64,000 bases of DNA from Chondrosia reniformis (GCA_947172415.1 OX359198.1:3503401-3567400); one strand, 5' to 3'. Positions 12,906-26,561 are shown, counted from the stretch's first letter. Translations and numbers: made by a program. The notes: generated by a model not told the origin, from the sequence alone.

Positions 12906-15900
12906 ATTAATAGTTGTATGTACTAGTTGCATATACTAGGTGTATTTACTAGTTATATGTACACATTACTAGCTGAATGTGACAGTTGTACGTTTTAGTT
13001 GTATGGACTAATACTGGTTTTATTTACTAGTCATAAGTACTAGTTGTTTGTAGTATTTGTATGAACTGGTACCAGGTATATTTAGTATTTGTATCTACTA
13101 TATGTATGTACTAGTACTAGTTGCATGCACTAGTTGTTTGTTCCAGTTGTATGTACTAGTCACATGTAAGAATTATATTTACTAGTTACTAATTTTATAT
13201 ACTAGTTGTACCTACGAATTTTATGTACTACTTGTATGTACTAGTTGTATGTATATACCAGTTGTATGTACTAGTTAAATGTACTAGTTTTATATATATA
13301 CTAATTGTATGTACTAGCTTCTAGTGGTATGCACTATGTGTAGCTACTATTCATATATACCAGTTATATGTTTATGTATTAGTTATATGTAGTAGGTGTG
13401 TGTACTTGTTATATGTAGTAGGTGTTTGTACTTGTTATATGTACTAATTGAAAGTACTAGTTGTATGTGCTAATTGTATGTTAATGTTCTGTGTTCTAGT
13501 TGTATGTTGATACTAGTTGTATGTACTAGCTTTGTACTAGTTGTATGTACTAGTTCTTTGAACTAGTTGTAGCTTCTGGTACAAGTTATATTAGGAACTA
13601 GGAAGGAACTTGTTCTCTATACTACTTGTGTTGTTTGTTTGAACCAGTTTTATGTATTATTTGTATGTACTAATTGTATTTACTAGTTGTAGGTTAAAAG
13701 CCTAGTTATATTAGAGACTAGGGAGTTGCTAGTTGTATGTACTAGATACTAATTGTATATACTAATTGTATGTACTTGTTGTATGTACTAATAGCAGGTA
13801 TATTTACTAGTTGTAGGTGCTAGCTGTATGTGCTGTTTGTATGTACTAATTGTATGTACTTGTTGTATGTACTAATAGCAGGTATATTTACTAGTTGTAA
13901 ATGCTAGTTGTATGTACAAGTTCTGTGTGGTAGTTGTATGTACTAATTGTATGGACTAGTTGGATGTACTAGTTGTATGGACTAGTTTATAGTTGTATGT
14001 ACTAGTTGTATGTAGTAGGTGTATGTACTAGTTATATGTCCTAGTTTTTTGTACTAGTTGTATGTTCTAGTTGTATGTACTAATTGTTTATTCTATTTGT
14101 GTGTATTGTTACGATGTACTAGTTGTATGTACTTATTGCATGTACTAGTTGTATGCACTAGTTTTATGAACTAGTTCTATTTATATTTACTAGTTGTTAT
14201 ATGTTTGTGAACTAGTTATATATACTAGTTGTATGCACTAGCTGTATGTACTAGTTGTGTGTACTATTTATAATTACAAGGTATACATATATTTACTAGT
14301 TATATGTAGTTGGTGTGTGTACTAGTTATCTATCCTTGTTGTTTGTCCTAGTTGTATCTACTAGTTTAATGTACTAGTTATATGTATTCGTTATTAGTTG
14401 TATGAACTAGTTGTACGTACTAATTGTCAATACTAGTTGTATGAACTAGTTGTATGTACTAGTTTTATGAACTAGTTGTATTTACCAGTCGTATATACTA
14501 GTTGCATGTACTGGTTATATGTACTAGTTAATAGTTGTGTGAACTAGTTGTAAAACCTACTAGTTGTATGAACTAGTTGTTTGTATATATTAGTTGTATG
14601 TACTAGTTTCTAGTTGCATGTACTAGTTTTATGAACTAGTTATATATACTATATGGATGCACTATTCATATGTACTAGTTATATATTTATGTACTATTTA
14701 TGTGTCGTAGGTGTGTACTAGTTATAGGTCCTAGTTTTAGTGTACTACTTCTATGTACTAGTAGTTTTATGAACTACTTGTATGTACTATGTTAATGTAC
14801 TATATATATGTGATAGTTATATTTTTAGGTATTAGTTATATGTGGTAGATGTGTGTACTAGTTAAATGTACAAGTATCAAGTACTAGTTGTATGTACTAG
14901 TTGTATGGACTAGTACTAGTTATAATTACTAGTTGTATGTACTTGTTGTATGAATATACTAGTAGTATGTACTAATTGTATGTCCTAGGTGTGTGTTCTA
15001 AATGGAATGTATTAGTTGTATGTACTATTTGTATGTACTAGTTATATGTACTAATTTTATCTACTAATTGTTTGTACAAGTTGCATGTACTAGTTGCATG
15101 AACATGTTGTGCATACTACTTCAATGTACTAGTTGTGTGTACTCGTTACTAGTTGTTAGTAGTAGGTGTAGGTACTAGTTTTATGAACTAGTCCCAGTTA
15201 TATGTACTAGTTGTATTTCTTAGTTGCAAGTACAATTCGTATGTCCTATTTGCATGTACTAGTCGTATGTACTAGTTGTATGTACTAGTTGTAGGTTCAA
15301 GTCCTAGTTATATTAGATTCTAGGGAGGTGCTAGTTCTATGTACTAGATACTAATTATATGTAATTATTTTTTGTACCAGTTGTGTGTAATTGTACCAGT
15401 TGTATGTACTATTTGTATGTACGAGTTGTATGTACTAGTTGTATGTACTAGGTGTATGTAGTAGTTGTATGTTCTAATTGTTTGAACTAATTCTATGTAC
15501 TAATTGTATGTAGAAGATATGTACTAGTTACTAGTTTCTAGTTGTATGTACTATTTATAAGTACTAGTTGTATGTACTATGTGTATGTACCAGTTGTTGA
15601 TTCTTGCACTACTTATACTCTGTACTAGGTAGGTTCTAGTTGTATTTACTACTTACTTGTTGCATGTACTAGTTGTCTGAACTAGTTTTATGAACTAGTT
15701 GTATGTTCTGTTTATATGTACTAGTTATATGCACCAGTTATATGTACTAGTTTTATGTACTAGTAATATGTACAAGTAATATTTACTAGCTGTATGTACT
15801 CTCTGTGTGTACTAATTGTATGCACTAGTTGTATGTACTAGTTGTATGTACTCAATACTATTTGTATGTACTAGTCGAATGTAGTAGTTATTTGTACTAG

Positions 15901-18900
15901 TTGAATGTATAAGTAGTGTGTAATTGTTGTATGTACTAGTTATATGTACTAGTTGTATGTACTGGTTGTATATACTAGTTGTATGTACTAGTTGGATGTA
16001 CTAGTTGTATGTACTAGATGTTTGAACTAGTTTTAGGTTCTAGTACAAGTTATACTAGGTACTAGGAATGAACTGGTTCTATGAACTACTTGTTTGTTGG
16101 TGTGAACAAGTTTTCTGTACAAGTTGCATGTACTATATTTATGTACTAATTATATGTATATGTACTAGTCATATGAACCAGTTATATGTACTAGTTGTAT
16201 GCACCACTTTTGTGTAATTTTTGTATGTACTAGTTGTATGTACTACTTATATGTACCCGTTACATTTGTATGTACTGGGTGTATGTACCAGTTGTTTGTA
16301 CTAGATATGAATCAGTTGTATGTACAAGATGTATGCACTAGTTCTTTGTACTAGCTGTATACTAGTTTTATGAACTAGTTGAATGTACTAGTTGAATGTA
16401 CTAGTTGAATGTACTAGTTGTACCTACTAGTCGCATGTGCTAGTTATATGTATTAGTTACTAGTTGTATGAACTAGTTGTACGTATTAATTTTATGTACT
16501 AGTTGTATGTATATACCAGTTGTATGTACTAGCTATGTACTAGTTGTATGTTCTAGTTGTATGTTCTAGTTTCTAGTTGTATGTACAATGTGTGTGTACT
16601 ATTCATATATACTAGTTATATGTTTATGTATTAGTTATATGTAGTAGGTGTTTTATGTTTATACTAGTTGTATATACTAGATTTGTACTAGTTGTATGTT
16701 CTAGTTGTATTTACTATTTGTATGTACTATTTGTATGTTTGTGTACTGGTTATATGTACTAGTTCTATGCGCAAGCTGTATGTACTAGTTGTATGTATTA
16801 ATTATATTTTCTAGATATATTTGTATGTGCTTGTTATATGTAGCAGGTGTATGTACTAGTTATATGTCCTAGTTGTTTGTGCTAGTTGTACATACGAGTT
16901 GAATGTACTAATTGTATGTTGAAGTATTTTGTACTCCTTCTATGAATTAGTAGTATATACTAGTTTTTAGTTGTATATACTAGTTGTATGTACTTTTTGT
17001 AAGGACTGGTTGTATGTACTAGGTGTATGTACTATTTTTATGCAGTAGTTATATGTGTATGTACTGGTTATATGTAATTGTTGTATGTTACAGTTGGATG
17101 TACAAGTTGCCTGTACTACGTGTATCGGCTAGCTGTATGTATTAGTTGTAGGTGCTAGTACTAGTTTTATTAGGTACTGAGTAGGAATTAGTTGTTTGTA
17201 CTAGTTGTTATGACTACTTTAACGTATTGTATATACTGGTTCTATGAACCAGTACTAGTTAATATTTACTAGTTGTAAGTACTGGTTGTAGGTAGTAGTT
17301 TGATGTAGTGGTTGTATGTACTAATTGTATGTGTTAGTTGTATGCACTATTTGTATATATATACTAGTTGTGTGTAGTAGCTATGTACTAGTTGTATGTA
17401 CTAGTTTCCTGTTTATGTAGTGGTTGTATATACTAGTTGAATGTACTAGCTGTATATACTACTTGTATGTACTCGATACTATTTGTATGTACCAATCAAA
17501 TGTAATAGTTATATGTACTAGTTGTAAGTATTAGTTTTATGTACTAGTTACAAATTGTATGTACTGGTTGTATGCACTAGTTGTAGGTTCAAGTCCTAGC
17601 CATATTAGGTAATAGCGAAGTGCTAATTGTATGTACTAGTTACTAATTGTATGTACTAGTTCCATGTACCAGTTGTGTGTAATTGTACTAGTTGTATGTA
17701 CTATTTATATGTACCATTCATATGTTTATGTACTATGTATATTTAGTACTTGTATGTACTAGCTGTATGTGCTGGTTGTATGTACTAATTGTATGTACTT
17801 GTTGTATGTACTAATACTAGTTATATTTCCTAGTTGTAGGTGCTAGTTGTATGTACTAGTTGTATGTTATAGTTGCATGTACTAGTTAGATGTACTAGTT
17901 ACTAGTTGTGTGAACTAGTTGTACCTACTAATTTTTTGTACTAATTGTATGTACTCTTTGTATGTATATATTAGTTTTATGTATTAGTTTTATGTACTAG
18001 TTAAATGTACTAGTGTTTATATATATACTAGTTGTATATACCAGTTTCTAGTTGAATATACTAGATTTATGTACTATTTGTAATTACTAGGTATATGTGT
18101 ATGTCCTAGTTGTATGTAGTAGGTGTATGTACTAGTTATATGTCCTAGTTGATTGTCCTAGTTGTATGGACTAGTTGAATGTACTAGTCGTATGTACAAA
18201 TTGTATGTGCTAGGTGTGTGTACTATTTGGTATGTACTAGTTGTATGTACTATTTGTATGTACTAGTTATGTACTAGTTGAACTTAATAGTTGTATGTAC
18301 ATACTAGTTGTTAATATAAGCTATGTACTAGATTAATATTCAAGTTGTATGTTCTATATAGTATTATGTACTTGTTCTATGAACTAGTAGCATTTACTAG
18401 TTTCTAGTTGAATATACTAGTTATAAGTACTAGTTGTATGTACTATGTGTATGTACCAGTTGTTGATTCTTGTACTAGTTATACCATGAACTAGTTAGGT
18501 TCCATTTGTATGTACTAGATACTTGTTGCATGTATTAGTTGTATGAACTAGTTTTATGTACAACTTGTATGGACTAGCTGTATGTATTATTTGTATGTAT
18601 TAGTTGTATGTACTTGTTGTATGTACTAGGTGAATGTTGTAGTTGTACGTTCTAATTGTTTGAACTAGTTCTGTGTACTAATTGTATGTACTAGGTATGT
18701 ACTAGTTGCTGGTTTCTAGTTGTATGTACTAGTTGTCTGTACTACTTGTTAGCACCCAATACTATTTGTATGTATTAGTCGAATGTAGTAGTTATTTGTA
18801 CTAGTTGAATGTATAAGTAATGTGTAATTGTTGTATGTACTAGTTATATGTACCATTTTTATGTACTAGTTGTATATACTAGTTGTATGTACTAGATGTT

Positions 18901-19593
18901 TTAACTAATTTTAGGTTATAGTGCAAGTTATACTAGGTACTAGGAATGAACTAGTTCTATAAACTACTTGTTTTTTTGTGTGAACTAGTTTTCTGTACTA
19001 CTTGTATGTACTATATTTATGTGCTAATTATATGTGTATGTATTAGTCATATGTAATATTTATATGTAATAGTTAATTGTACTAGTTGCATAAACTAGTT
19101 GCATGTACTTGTAGTATATACTAGCTGATGGTTCTAATCCTAATTATGCTAGGTACTAGGGAGGAACTAGTTGTATATACTAGACACTAGTTGTATGTAC
19201 TAGTTATATGTATTAGTTGTATTTTCTAATTATTTGTCTAGTTGTATGTACTAGTTGTATGTACTACTTATATGGACTCATTACATTTGTATGTACTGGT
19301 TGTATGTACTAGTTGTTTGTAATAGTTATATATACTAGTTGTACATACTATTTCTATGTACTATATATATTAGTACATGTACTAGGTACATGTATTACTT
19401 CTATGTACTACCTGTATTAGTTGGTTGTATGTACAAATTCTATGTACTAGTTGTATGTACTAGTCGCATGTACTAGTTATATGTACTAGTTACTAGTTGT
19501 ATGAACCAGTTATACCTATTAATTTTATGTACTAGTTGTATGTTCTAGTTGTATGTATATACAAGTTGTATGTTCTAGTTATATGTACTAATT

Positions 19594-19860
19594 ATGGGCT
19601 GTATTATGTATAATATGAGTTCATACTCAACTATTGTAACACTTAATTTATACGTCAATACATCGTTTTTGCAAATGGCGGCATTCAGGAAGCTTTGGTT
19701 AACGAAGCTTTTCCATCATTATTTATAAAGTTCAGGACACTCAAGCATCCTCAAATGTTAGTATTCCAAATGTATATATCACATCCAAATGATGCGGCCA
19801 AGTAGTTTGAGTTAATTCGGGGGGCGGCAGCCCCATGAGTTTTTAAACTCGGAATACTTC
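19594..19860 (+). mobile_element. hairpin-ended family, copy H1 (5'-truncated)
   Basis: Non-satellite segment closely similar to H2 (21,774) and to the reverse complement of H3 (44,849). It shares ATTGTAACACTTAATTTATA, the block around GGCGGCATTCAGGAAGCTTT, and the end GCGGCCAAGTAGTTTGAGTT. Next comes GGGGGGCGGCAGCCCC, then the near-palindrome GAGTTTTTAAACTC. Compared with H3 it lacks about the first 130 bp. No reading frame of note. I do not recognise the family. Confidence 0.75.
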
Positions 19861-21773
19861 TTTTATATATATACTAGCTGTATGTAATAGTTTCAAATTG
19901 TATTTACTAGTTTTATGTACTAGTTGTATGTACTATGTGGATGCACTATTTATTTGAACTAGTTATATTTTTATGTATTAGTTATATGTAGTAGGTGTGT
20001 GTACCAGTTATATGTACTAGTTGAAAGTACTAGTTGTATGTACTAGTGGTATGTACTAGAACTAACTATAGTTATATGTACTAGTTGTATGCACTAGTTT
20101 TATGAATTAGTTCTATTTATATTTACTAGTTGTAGGTACTAGTTATATGTAGCAGATGAATGTACTATTTGTATCTACTATTTGTATGTACTATGTGCAT
20201 GTACTATTTATAGATACCAGTTATATGTTTGTAGTAGTTATATGTTTGTGATCTAGTTATATATACTAGTTGTATGCACTATTTGTATGTACTAGTTGTA
20301 TGTACTATTTATAATTACAAGGTATATGTGTATTTACTAGTTATATGTTGTTGGTGTATGTACTAGTTATATATACTAGTTGTTTGTCCTAGTTGTATGT
20401 ACTAGTTGAATGTACTAGTTATATGTACTAGTTACTAGTTGTATGAACTAGTTGTACGTACTAATGGTAAATACTAGTTGTATGAACTAAATGTGTGTAC
20501 TAGTTTTATGAACTAGTTGTATGTACTAGTTGCAAGAACTGGTTATATGTACTGGTTAATAGTTCTGGGAACTAGTTGGACAACCTAATTGTAAATACAA
20601 GTTGTATGAACTAGTTGTTTGTATATAATAGTTGTATGAATTAGTTAAATATACTACTTTTATGTATATATTAGTTGTATGTACTAGTTTCTAGTTGCAT
20701 GTACTAGTTTTATGTACTAGTTATATATACTATATGGATGCACTATTCACATGTACAAGTTATATATTTATGTACTAATTATATGTAGAAGGTGTGTACT
20801 AGTTATAGATCCTAGTTTTATGGACTTGTTCTATGTACTAGTAGTTGTATGGACTTCTTGTTCGTAGTATGTTTATGTACTATTTATATGTACTAGTTAT
20901 ATTTTTATGTATTAGTTATATGCGGTAGATGTGTGTACTAGTTATATGAACTAATTTCAAGTACTAGTTGTATGTACTAGTTGTATGGACTAGTACTAGT
21001 TATATTTACTAGTAGTAGGTACTAGTTGTATGTATTAGTTGTATGTATATACTAGTTGTATGTACTAGATATGTACTGGTTTTATGTTCTAGTTATATGT
21101 ACTAGTTGTATGTACAAGCGTTAAGTTCTTGTACTAGTTATACTAGGTGCTAGGAAGGTACTAGTTGTATGGAGTATATACTGATTGGATGTAATTGTTG
21201 TATGTACTAGTTGTATGTACTGTTTATAATTATTAGGTAAAAGTGTAGGTACTAGTTATATGTAGTAGGTGTATGTACTATGTATATGTCCTACTTGTTT
21301 TTCCTAGTTGTGTGTAGTAGTTATGTACTAGTTGAATATACAAGTTGTACATTCTAGAATTATGTACTCATTCTGTGAGCTAGTTGTATATACTAGTTTC
21401 TAGTTGTATGTACTATTTGTAAGTACTAGTTTTATGTACTGGTTGAATGGACTACTTCAATGTACTAATTGTATGTACAAATTGTATATACTAGGTGTAT
21501 GTAGTGGTTGTATGTTCTAATTGTTTAACTTAGTTCTATGTACTAATTGTAGGTACTAGTTGTGTACTAGTTACTAGTTTCTAGTTGTATATTCTAGTTG
21601 TAAGTACTAGTTGTATGTACTATGTGTATGTACCAGTTGTTGATTCTTGTACTACTTATACTATGTACTAGGTAGGTTGTAGTTGTATATACTAGATACC
21701 TGTTGCATGTACTAGTTGTATGAACTAGTTTTATGAACTAGTTGTATGTACTCAATACTATTTGTATGTACTT
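19861..21773 (+). repeat. 13-bp satellite array between H1 and H2
   Basis: Same monomer and orientation as the preceding array. It contains the composite word with GTTGTTGATTCTTGTAC near 21,635, which has a mirrored counterpart at 22,178-22,200. No gene seen. Confidence 0.95.
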
Positions 21774-22044
21774 ATTTTATACGTCGATATTTGTATAATA
21801 CTAGTTCATACTCAACTATTGTAACACTTAATTTATACGTCAATACATCGTTTTTGTATATGGCGGCGTTCAGGAAGCTTTAGTTTACGAAGCTTTTCCA
21901 TTGTTATTTATAAAGTTCAGGACACTAAATCGTCCTCAATCGTTAGTATTACAAATATATATATTAAATCCCAACGATGTGGCCAAGCAGTTCCAGTTAA
22001 TGCGGGGGCGGTAGCCCCGCGAGTTTTTAAACTCAAAATACTTG
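21774..22044 (+). mobile_element. hairpin-ended family, copy H2 (5'-truncated)
   Basis: Aligns with H1 over essentially its whole length and with H3 in reverse complement. The 3' end reads CGATGTGGCCAAGCAGTTCC, then GCGGGGGCGGTAGCCCCGC and GAGTTTTTAAACTC. It sits about 100 bp left of the satellite strand switch. H1 and H2 are truncated at nearly the same internal point, so they may have been copied together with flanking satellite. Confidence 0.75.
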
Positions 22045-22138
22045 TTTGTACTAGTTGTATGTATATACGAGTTGTAGACTAGTTAAATGTACTAGTTTTA
22101 TATATATACTAGATGTATATTCCAGTTTCTAGTTATTG
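22045..22138 (+). repeat. last + oriented satellite block before the strand switch
   Basis: Seven or so monomers in the TAGTTGTATGTAC orientation, ending in CCAGTTTCTAGTTATTGTA. The next bases read TCTAGTACATACAACC, the opposite strand of the same repeat. Confidence 0.9.
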
Positions 22139-22910
22139 TATCTAGTACATACAACCAGAACCTCCCTAGTATAAGTAGTACAAGAATCAACAACTGGTAC
22201 ATACACAAAGTACAAACAACTAGTACTTACAACTAGTACATACAACTAGAAACTAGTAACTAGTGCATACCTAGTATATACAATTAGTACATATAACTAG
22301 TTCAAACAATTAAAACATACAACTAGTACAAAGCTAGTACATACAACTAGTATAAACATACAACTAGTACACCGTGCGTATACAAACAATTAGCACATAC
22401 AACTAGTACTTTTAACTAGTACATATAACAAGTTCACACACCTACTACATATAACTAATACATAAACATATAACTAGTATATATGAATAGTACATACACA
22501 TAGTACATACAACTAGAAACTAGTACATACAACTAGTATATATATAAAACTAGTACCTTTAGCTAGTACATAGCTACAACTAGTTCATAAAATTAGTAAC
22601 TAGTAAATATAATTAGTACATGCGACTAGTACATACAACTAGTCCATACAACTAGTACATGCAACTACTACATACAATTAGGCCATATAACAAGTACATA
22701 CACCTACTACATATAACTAGTACAATACACGTATACCTAGTAAATGTAAATAGTATCTACAACTAGTACATATAACTAGTACCCACACATATAAATAGTA
22801 CATACAAATAGTAAATACAACTAGTACACACAACTAGTACATAGACTTAGTACATACAACCAGCTAATACAGCTAGTACCCACAAGTAGTACATCTACCT
22901 AGTACATAAA
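22139..22910 (-). repeat. 13-bp satellite array, reversed orientation begins
   Basis: From here the monomer reads GTACATACAACTA on the + strand. The word GTACAAGAATCAACAACTGG at about 22,178 is the reverse complement of the one near 21,635. The same satellite has therefore been inverted; this is not a different repeat. Confidence 0.95.
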
Positions 22911-23423
22911 CATATCAGGGAGTACGGTAGTACTCCCTATGTAGGGATGACACGTTTTTTTGGATTCCCCATACATCGGTATAGGAGCAAAATCCCGAAA
23001 TAAGCTGAAAATCGATAAAATAAGACTATGTATAGCTAAATATACAATATACATACTCTAAATATACCTTAAAGGCAAGCGAATATGTCCCGCTGGCAAA
23101 ATAATAAACTTCCCATTCCCATTTTTGTCTTCTTCATATTCTTCTTATTATTATTATTCTTCTTCGTCAGCCATAACTAAAAAACTAAATAAGCTTTTGG
23201 ACTAATTGTTAAACGAAACTATTGCAAATTTTCAGAGCTGTATTCTTTTGTAGAAGCGAGAGCGATAACGCTATTATTGAGTATGACTATTTTCATGGCC
23301 CCAGAGTCAAGACCTCAATAAATTTGCCATTTTAATGACGTCATAATCAGTCAAAGATTGCAAAACCAAAATGGGTTTTAATATAATCGAATTCCTAGCT
23401 TATGCTCCATAAAAAGTACAGAA
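22911..23423. other. unique-looking island of unknown nature
   Basis: Satellite stops at an AGGGAGTAC-GGTA-GTACTCCCT hairpin (22,917-22,938). About 480 bp of AT-rich sequence follows, with a TTC/TTA-rich stretch (23,126-23,166) and TGACGTCATAATCA near 23,337. No long reading frame, terminal repeat or known family is visible. It is probably a decayed transposable element, because the next element abuts it and satellite lies outside both. Confidence 0.5.
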
Positions 23424-23673
23424 ACTAGAGAACAATAAAAATTTTCTACAAAACTAGTGAAGATGTAGGAATGGCACAAAAAGCACATAAACAAGAAAGG
23501 GATGTTACACAGTGAAGTAGTAGCTATGCATGAATCCTACAAGCAAGGGTGTTGTATGATTCATGCACATATAGCTAATGCTTCACTGTGTAACATCCCT
23601 TTCTTGTTTATGTGCTTTTTGTGCCATCCCTACATCTTCACTATTTTGTAGAAAATTTTTATTTTTCTCTAGT
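23424..23673. mobile_element. 250-bp foldback (hairpin) element
   Basis: The left arm 23,424-23,517 and right arm 23,581-23,673 are reverse complements over about 94 bp. I count two mismatches and one 1-base indel. The 63-bp centre pairs again (TAGCTATGCATGAATC with GATTCATGCACATATAGCTA), so almost the whole element folds on itself. Ends are ACTAGAGAA and TTTCTCTAGT. This is the form of a foldback MITE. The high arm identity suggests recent origin or arm conversion. No coding capacity. Confidence 0.85.
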
Positions 23674-25849
23674 AAATAGTACATATAAATAGTATGTACA
23701 ACTAGTATATATAACAAGTACAAACAACTGGTACATACACCCAGTACATACAAATGTAATAAGTACATTTAAGTAGTACATACAACTAGTACATACAACT
23801 AGTACATATAAATAGTACATATAACTAATACATATAACTAGTACATATAACTAATACATACATCTAGTCTAGTATATACAACTAGTACCTCCCTAGTACG
23901 TAGTACAATTAGGACAAGAACCTAGAACTAGTATATACTACTAGTACATATAACTAGTACATATAACTAGTACATATGACTAGTACATACACATATAACT
24001 AGTACATAAATATAATACATACAATTGGTACAAAAAAATAGTTCACACAAACAAACAAGTAGTTCATAGAACTAGTTCATTCCTAGTACCTAGTATAACT
24101 TGTACTAGAACCTAAAACTAGTTCAAACATCTAGTACATACAACTAGTAAATACAATTAGGCAATAGTACATACAACTAGTACATATAAGTAGTACATAC
24201 AACAATTACCCACTACTTATACATTCGACTAGTATAAATAACTACTACATTCGACTAGTACATACAAATAGTATTGAGTTCATTCAAATAGTACATACAA
24301 CTAGTGCATATAATTAGTACAAACAAACAGTACATACAACTAGTACTTACAACTAGTACATACAACTAGAAACTAGTAATTAGTACATACTTAATACATA
24401 CAATTAGTACATAGAACTAGTTCAAAAAATTAGAACATACAACTACTACATACACCTAGTACGTACAAATAGTATTTAAAACTAGTTCATATAACTAGTA
24501 CATACATAGTACATTTCTAGTATATACAATTAGTACATAGAACTAGTTCAAACCATTAGAACATACAACTACTACATACACCTAGTATATACTATTTGTA
24601 CATACAATTAGTACATACAAATAGTACATGCAACTAGTACATAAAGCTAGACTATACAACTAATAACTAGTACATACAGCTAGTACAAAGCTACTACTTA
24701 CAACTAGTATATACATACAACTAGTGCATACAACTAATACAGACAATTAGTACATACAACTACTACATTCAACTACTACATACAACCAGAACCTACAACT
24801 AGTAAATATAACTAGTACACACACATATAACTAGTACATACAAATAGTAAATACAACTAGAACATAAAACTAGTGCGTACAACTAGTACATGCAAAGAGT
24901 ACATGCAACTAGTATCTAGTACATACAACTAGTATAAACATACAACTAGTACACCGAACGTGTACATAAATTAGCACATACAACTAGTACTTTTGAACTA
25001 GTACGTATGACAAGTTCACACACCTTTTACATATAACTAATACATAAACATATAACTAGTATATATGAATAGCACATACACATAGTACAAACAACTAGAA
25101 ACTAGAACATACAACTAGGAAATATAAAAAATAGTACATTTAACTAGTACATACAACTGGTATATACATACAACTAGTACATACAACTAGAACATACAAG
25201 TAGTTCATAAAATTCGTAGGTAGAACTAGTTCATAAAATTAGTAACTAATAAGTATAATTTGTACATGCAACTAGTACATACAACTAGTACATACAACTA
25301 GGCCATATAACTGGTACATACAGCAATTACACTCTACTTATATATTCAACTCGTACAAATAACTACTACATTCGACAATTACATACAAATAGTATTGAGT
25401 ACATACAACTAGTACATACAACTAGTGCATACAATTAGTACACACGGATAGTACATACAGCTAGTAAATATAACTAGTACATACTACTAGTACATAAAAC
25501 TATAGAGTACATATAACTGGTACATATAACTAGTAGAAATAAACAGTACACACAACTAGTTCATAAAACTAGTTCATACAACTAGTACATGTAACAAGTA
25601 TCTAGTATATACAACTAGAATCTACCTAGTACATTGTAAAAATAGTACAAGAATCAACAACTGGTACATACACATAGTATATACAACTAGTACTTACAAC
25701 TAGAACATACAACTAGAAACTAGTAACTAGTACATACCTAGTACATACAATTAGAACATAGAACTAGTTGAAACAAATAGAACATACAACTACTACATAC
25801 ACCTAGTACATACAACTAGTACTTAGAACTAGTTCATATAACTAGTACA
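23674..25849 (-). repeat. 13-bp satellite array, reversed
   Basis: GTACATACAACTA monomers with recurrent composite words. One is the ACAAACAAACAAGTAGTTC block at about 24,045-24,110 and another is the CTACTTATACATTC block near 24,210. No gene seen. Confidence 0.95.
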
Positions 25850-26106
25850 TACAGTGGAACCTGAGTAAGTGGTCACCTTATTAAAGCGGTCACCTCCCTT
25901 TTCCGGTCGCCAACGTATACTCCCGAACAATCCGCTGTATTGAAGTATACATCGAGACCTTGTTAATGTGGTCACCTGCGTAATGTGTATAGTGGTCGCC
26001 CTTCCGTGGCCCCGAAGGGATTTCTCTACTTTGTAATGCAGCCATACAGATTTGAAAGTACATAAATGACAACAATTTATCGATAAAATGTTCTAAAGAG
26101 TCTCCT

Positions 26107-26481
26107 TTACTCCTTCAGTGACTCTTGCAGCTTTCTTATAAAGTTCTGGTGTCCATCGAAATGATAAAAACACGGAATCTCCAACCCGAGACCAACGCCA
26201 CGATTCACAGGGCTGCCAGTGACCTCACACACAATCTGGTTCCCTTGTCTGAGGAGGAAAAAGTGAATATATAGAGCGAATGACCTTGGAACGTGACCTA
26301 CAACCTGTCCGTTCTTCTTTACTGCCGTTGCCATTGGGTCATATGCGTTGGACAGCTCTGCTTCCACCTCTAAAACTTCTCCTGGCTCTGGTGTCCACAA
26401 GTCTTTATAATCATGGAACCCACGAATAAACGATGTGTAGCTAAAGTGAGAAACAGATACAGAAGTGGCGTTCGCAGCCAT
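26107..26481 (-). CDS. small HIRAN-domain protein carried by the transposon
   Basis: An intact 124-residue frame from ATG (26,479-26,481) to TAA (26,107-26,109). Residues about 16-110 match the HIRAN pattern. There is RGFHDYKDLW near residue 20, then WTP-x-PGE, a conserved N-x-YD-P-x-A (45-51) and AVKKNGQVVGHVPR (53-66). A C-terminal VTG...GLEIPC segment follows. HIRAN domains occur in DNA-repair and chromatin proteins such as HLTF, where they bind single-stranded 3' DNA ends. Stand-alone HIRAN proteins of this size are, as I recall, common in sponge and cnidarian genomes. The gene lies inside the pogo-like element and diverges from the transposase with 80 bp between start codons. The unbroken frame beside a broken transposase suggests either recent insertion or selection on this gene. 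Its function in the element is unknown. Confidence 0.82.
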   Translation of the reverse strand: MAANATSVSVSHFSYTSFIRGFHDYKDLWTPEPGEVLEVEAELSNAYDPMATAVKKNGQVVGHVPRSFALYIHFFLLRQGNQIVCEVTGSPVNRGVGLGLEIPCFYHFDGHQNFIRKLQESLKE

Positions 26482-26561
26482 ACTACCGAAGCTTGATTAG
26501 GTAGCAGCTGCTATACTTGCACGCTAACGCGTTTCGTTATAGCTACGCTCGCGCCTCTAAC
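26482..26561. promoter_or_regulatory. shared divergent promoter region (inferred)
   Basis: Only 80 bp separate the two start codons, so both genes probably use one bidirectional promoter. The segment holds CAGCTG and several CG dinucleotides, which are rare in the surrounding satellite. No TATA box is clearly placed. Inferred from geometry only. Confidence 0.4.

Larger units (their letters stand above)
1363..19593 (+). repeat. 13-bp satellite array, GT-rich strand on +
   Basis: About 18 kb of diverged tandem repeat with monomer TAGTTGTATGTAC. Frequent variants are TAGTTATATGTAC, TAGTTTTATGTAC, TACTTGTATGTAC and TATTTATATGTAC, with many 1-3 base slips. Composite words longer than a monomer recur, for example GGTTCTAGTACTAGTTATAC followed by TAGGTACTAGG. 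Others are CAGTTGTTGATTCTTGTAC and ATGTACTCGATACTAG. I see no gene, RNA gene or unrelated insertion in this stretch. Confidence 0.95.

Noticed and set aside
1363..22138. Telomeric repeat
   Set aside because: The GT-rich strand recalls telomeres, but the 13-bp monomer does not match TTAGGG-type units and it is interrupted by transposons far from an end.
26517..26561. Upstream TTG start for the pogo-type protein
   Set aside because: A eukaryotic gene would use the ATG at 26,562, where family similarity (MPRK...) begins.
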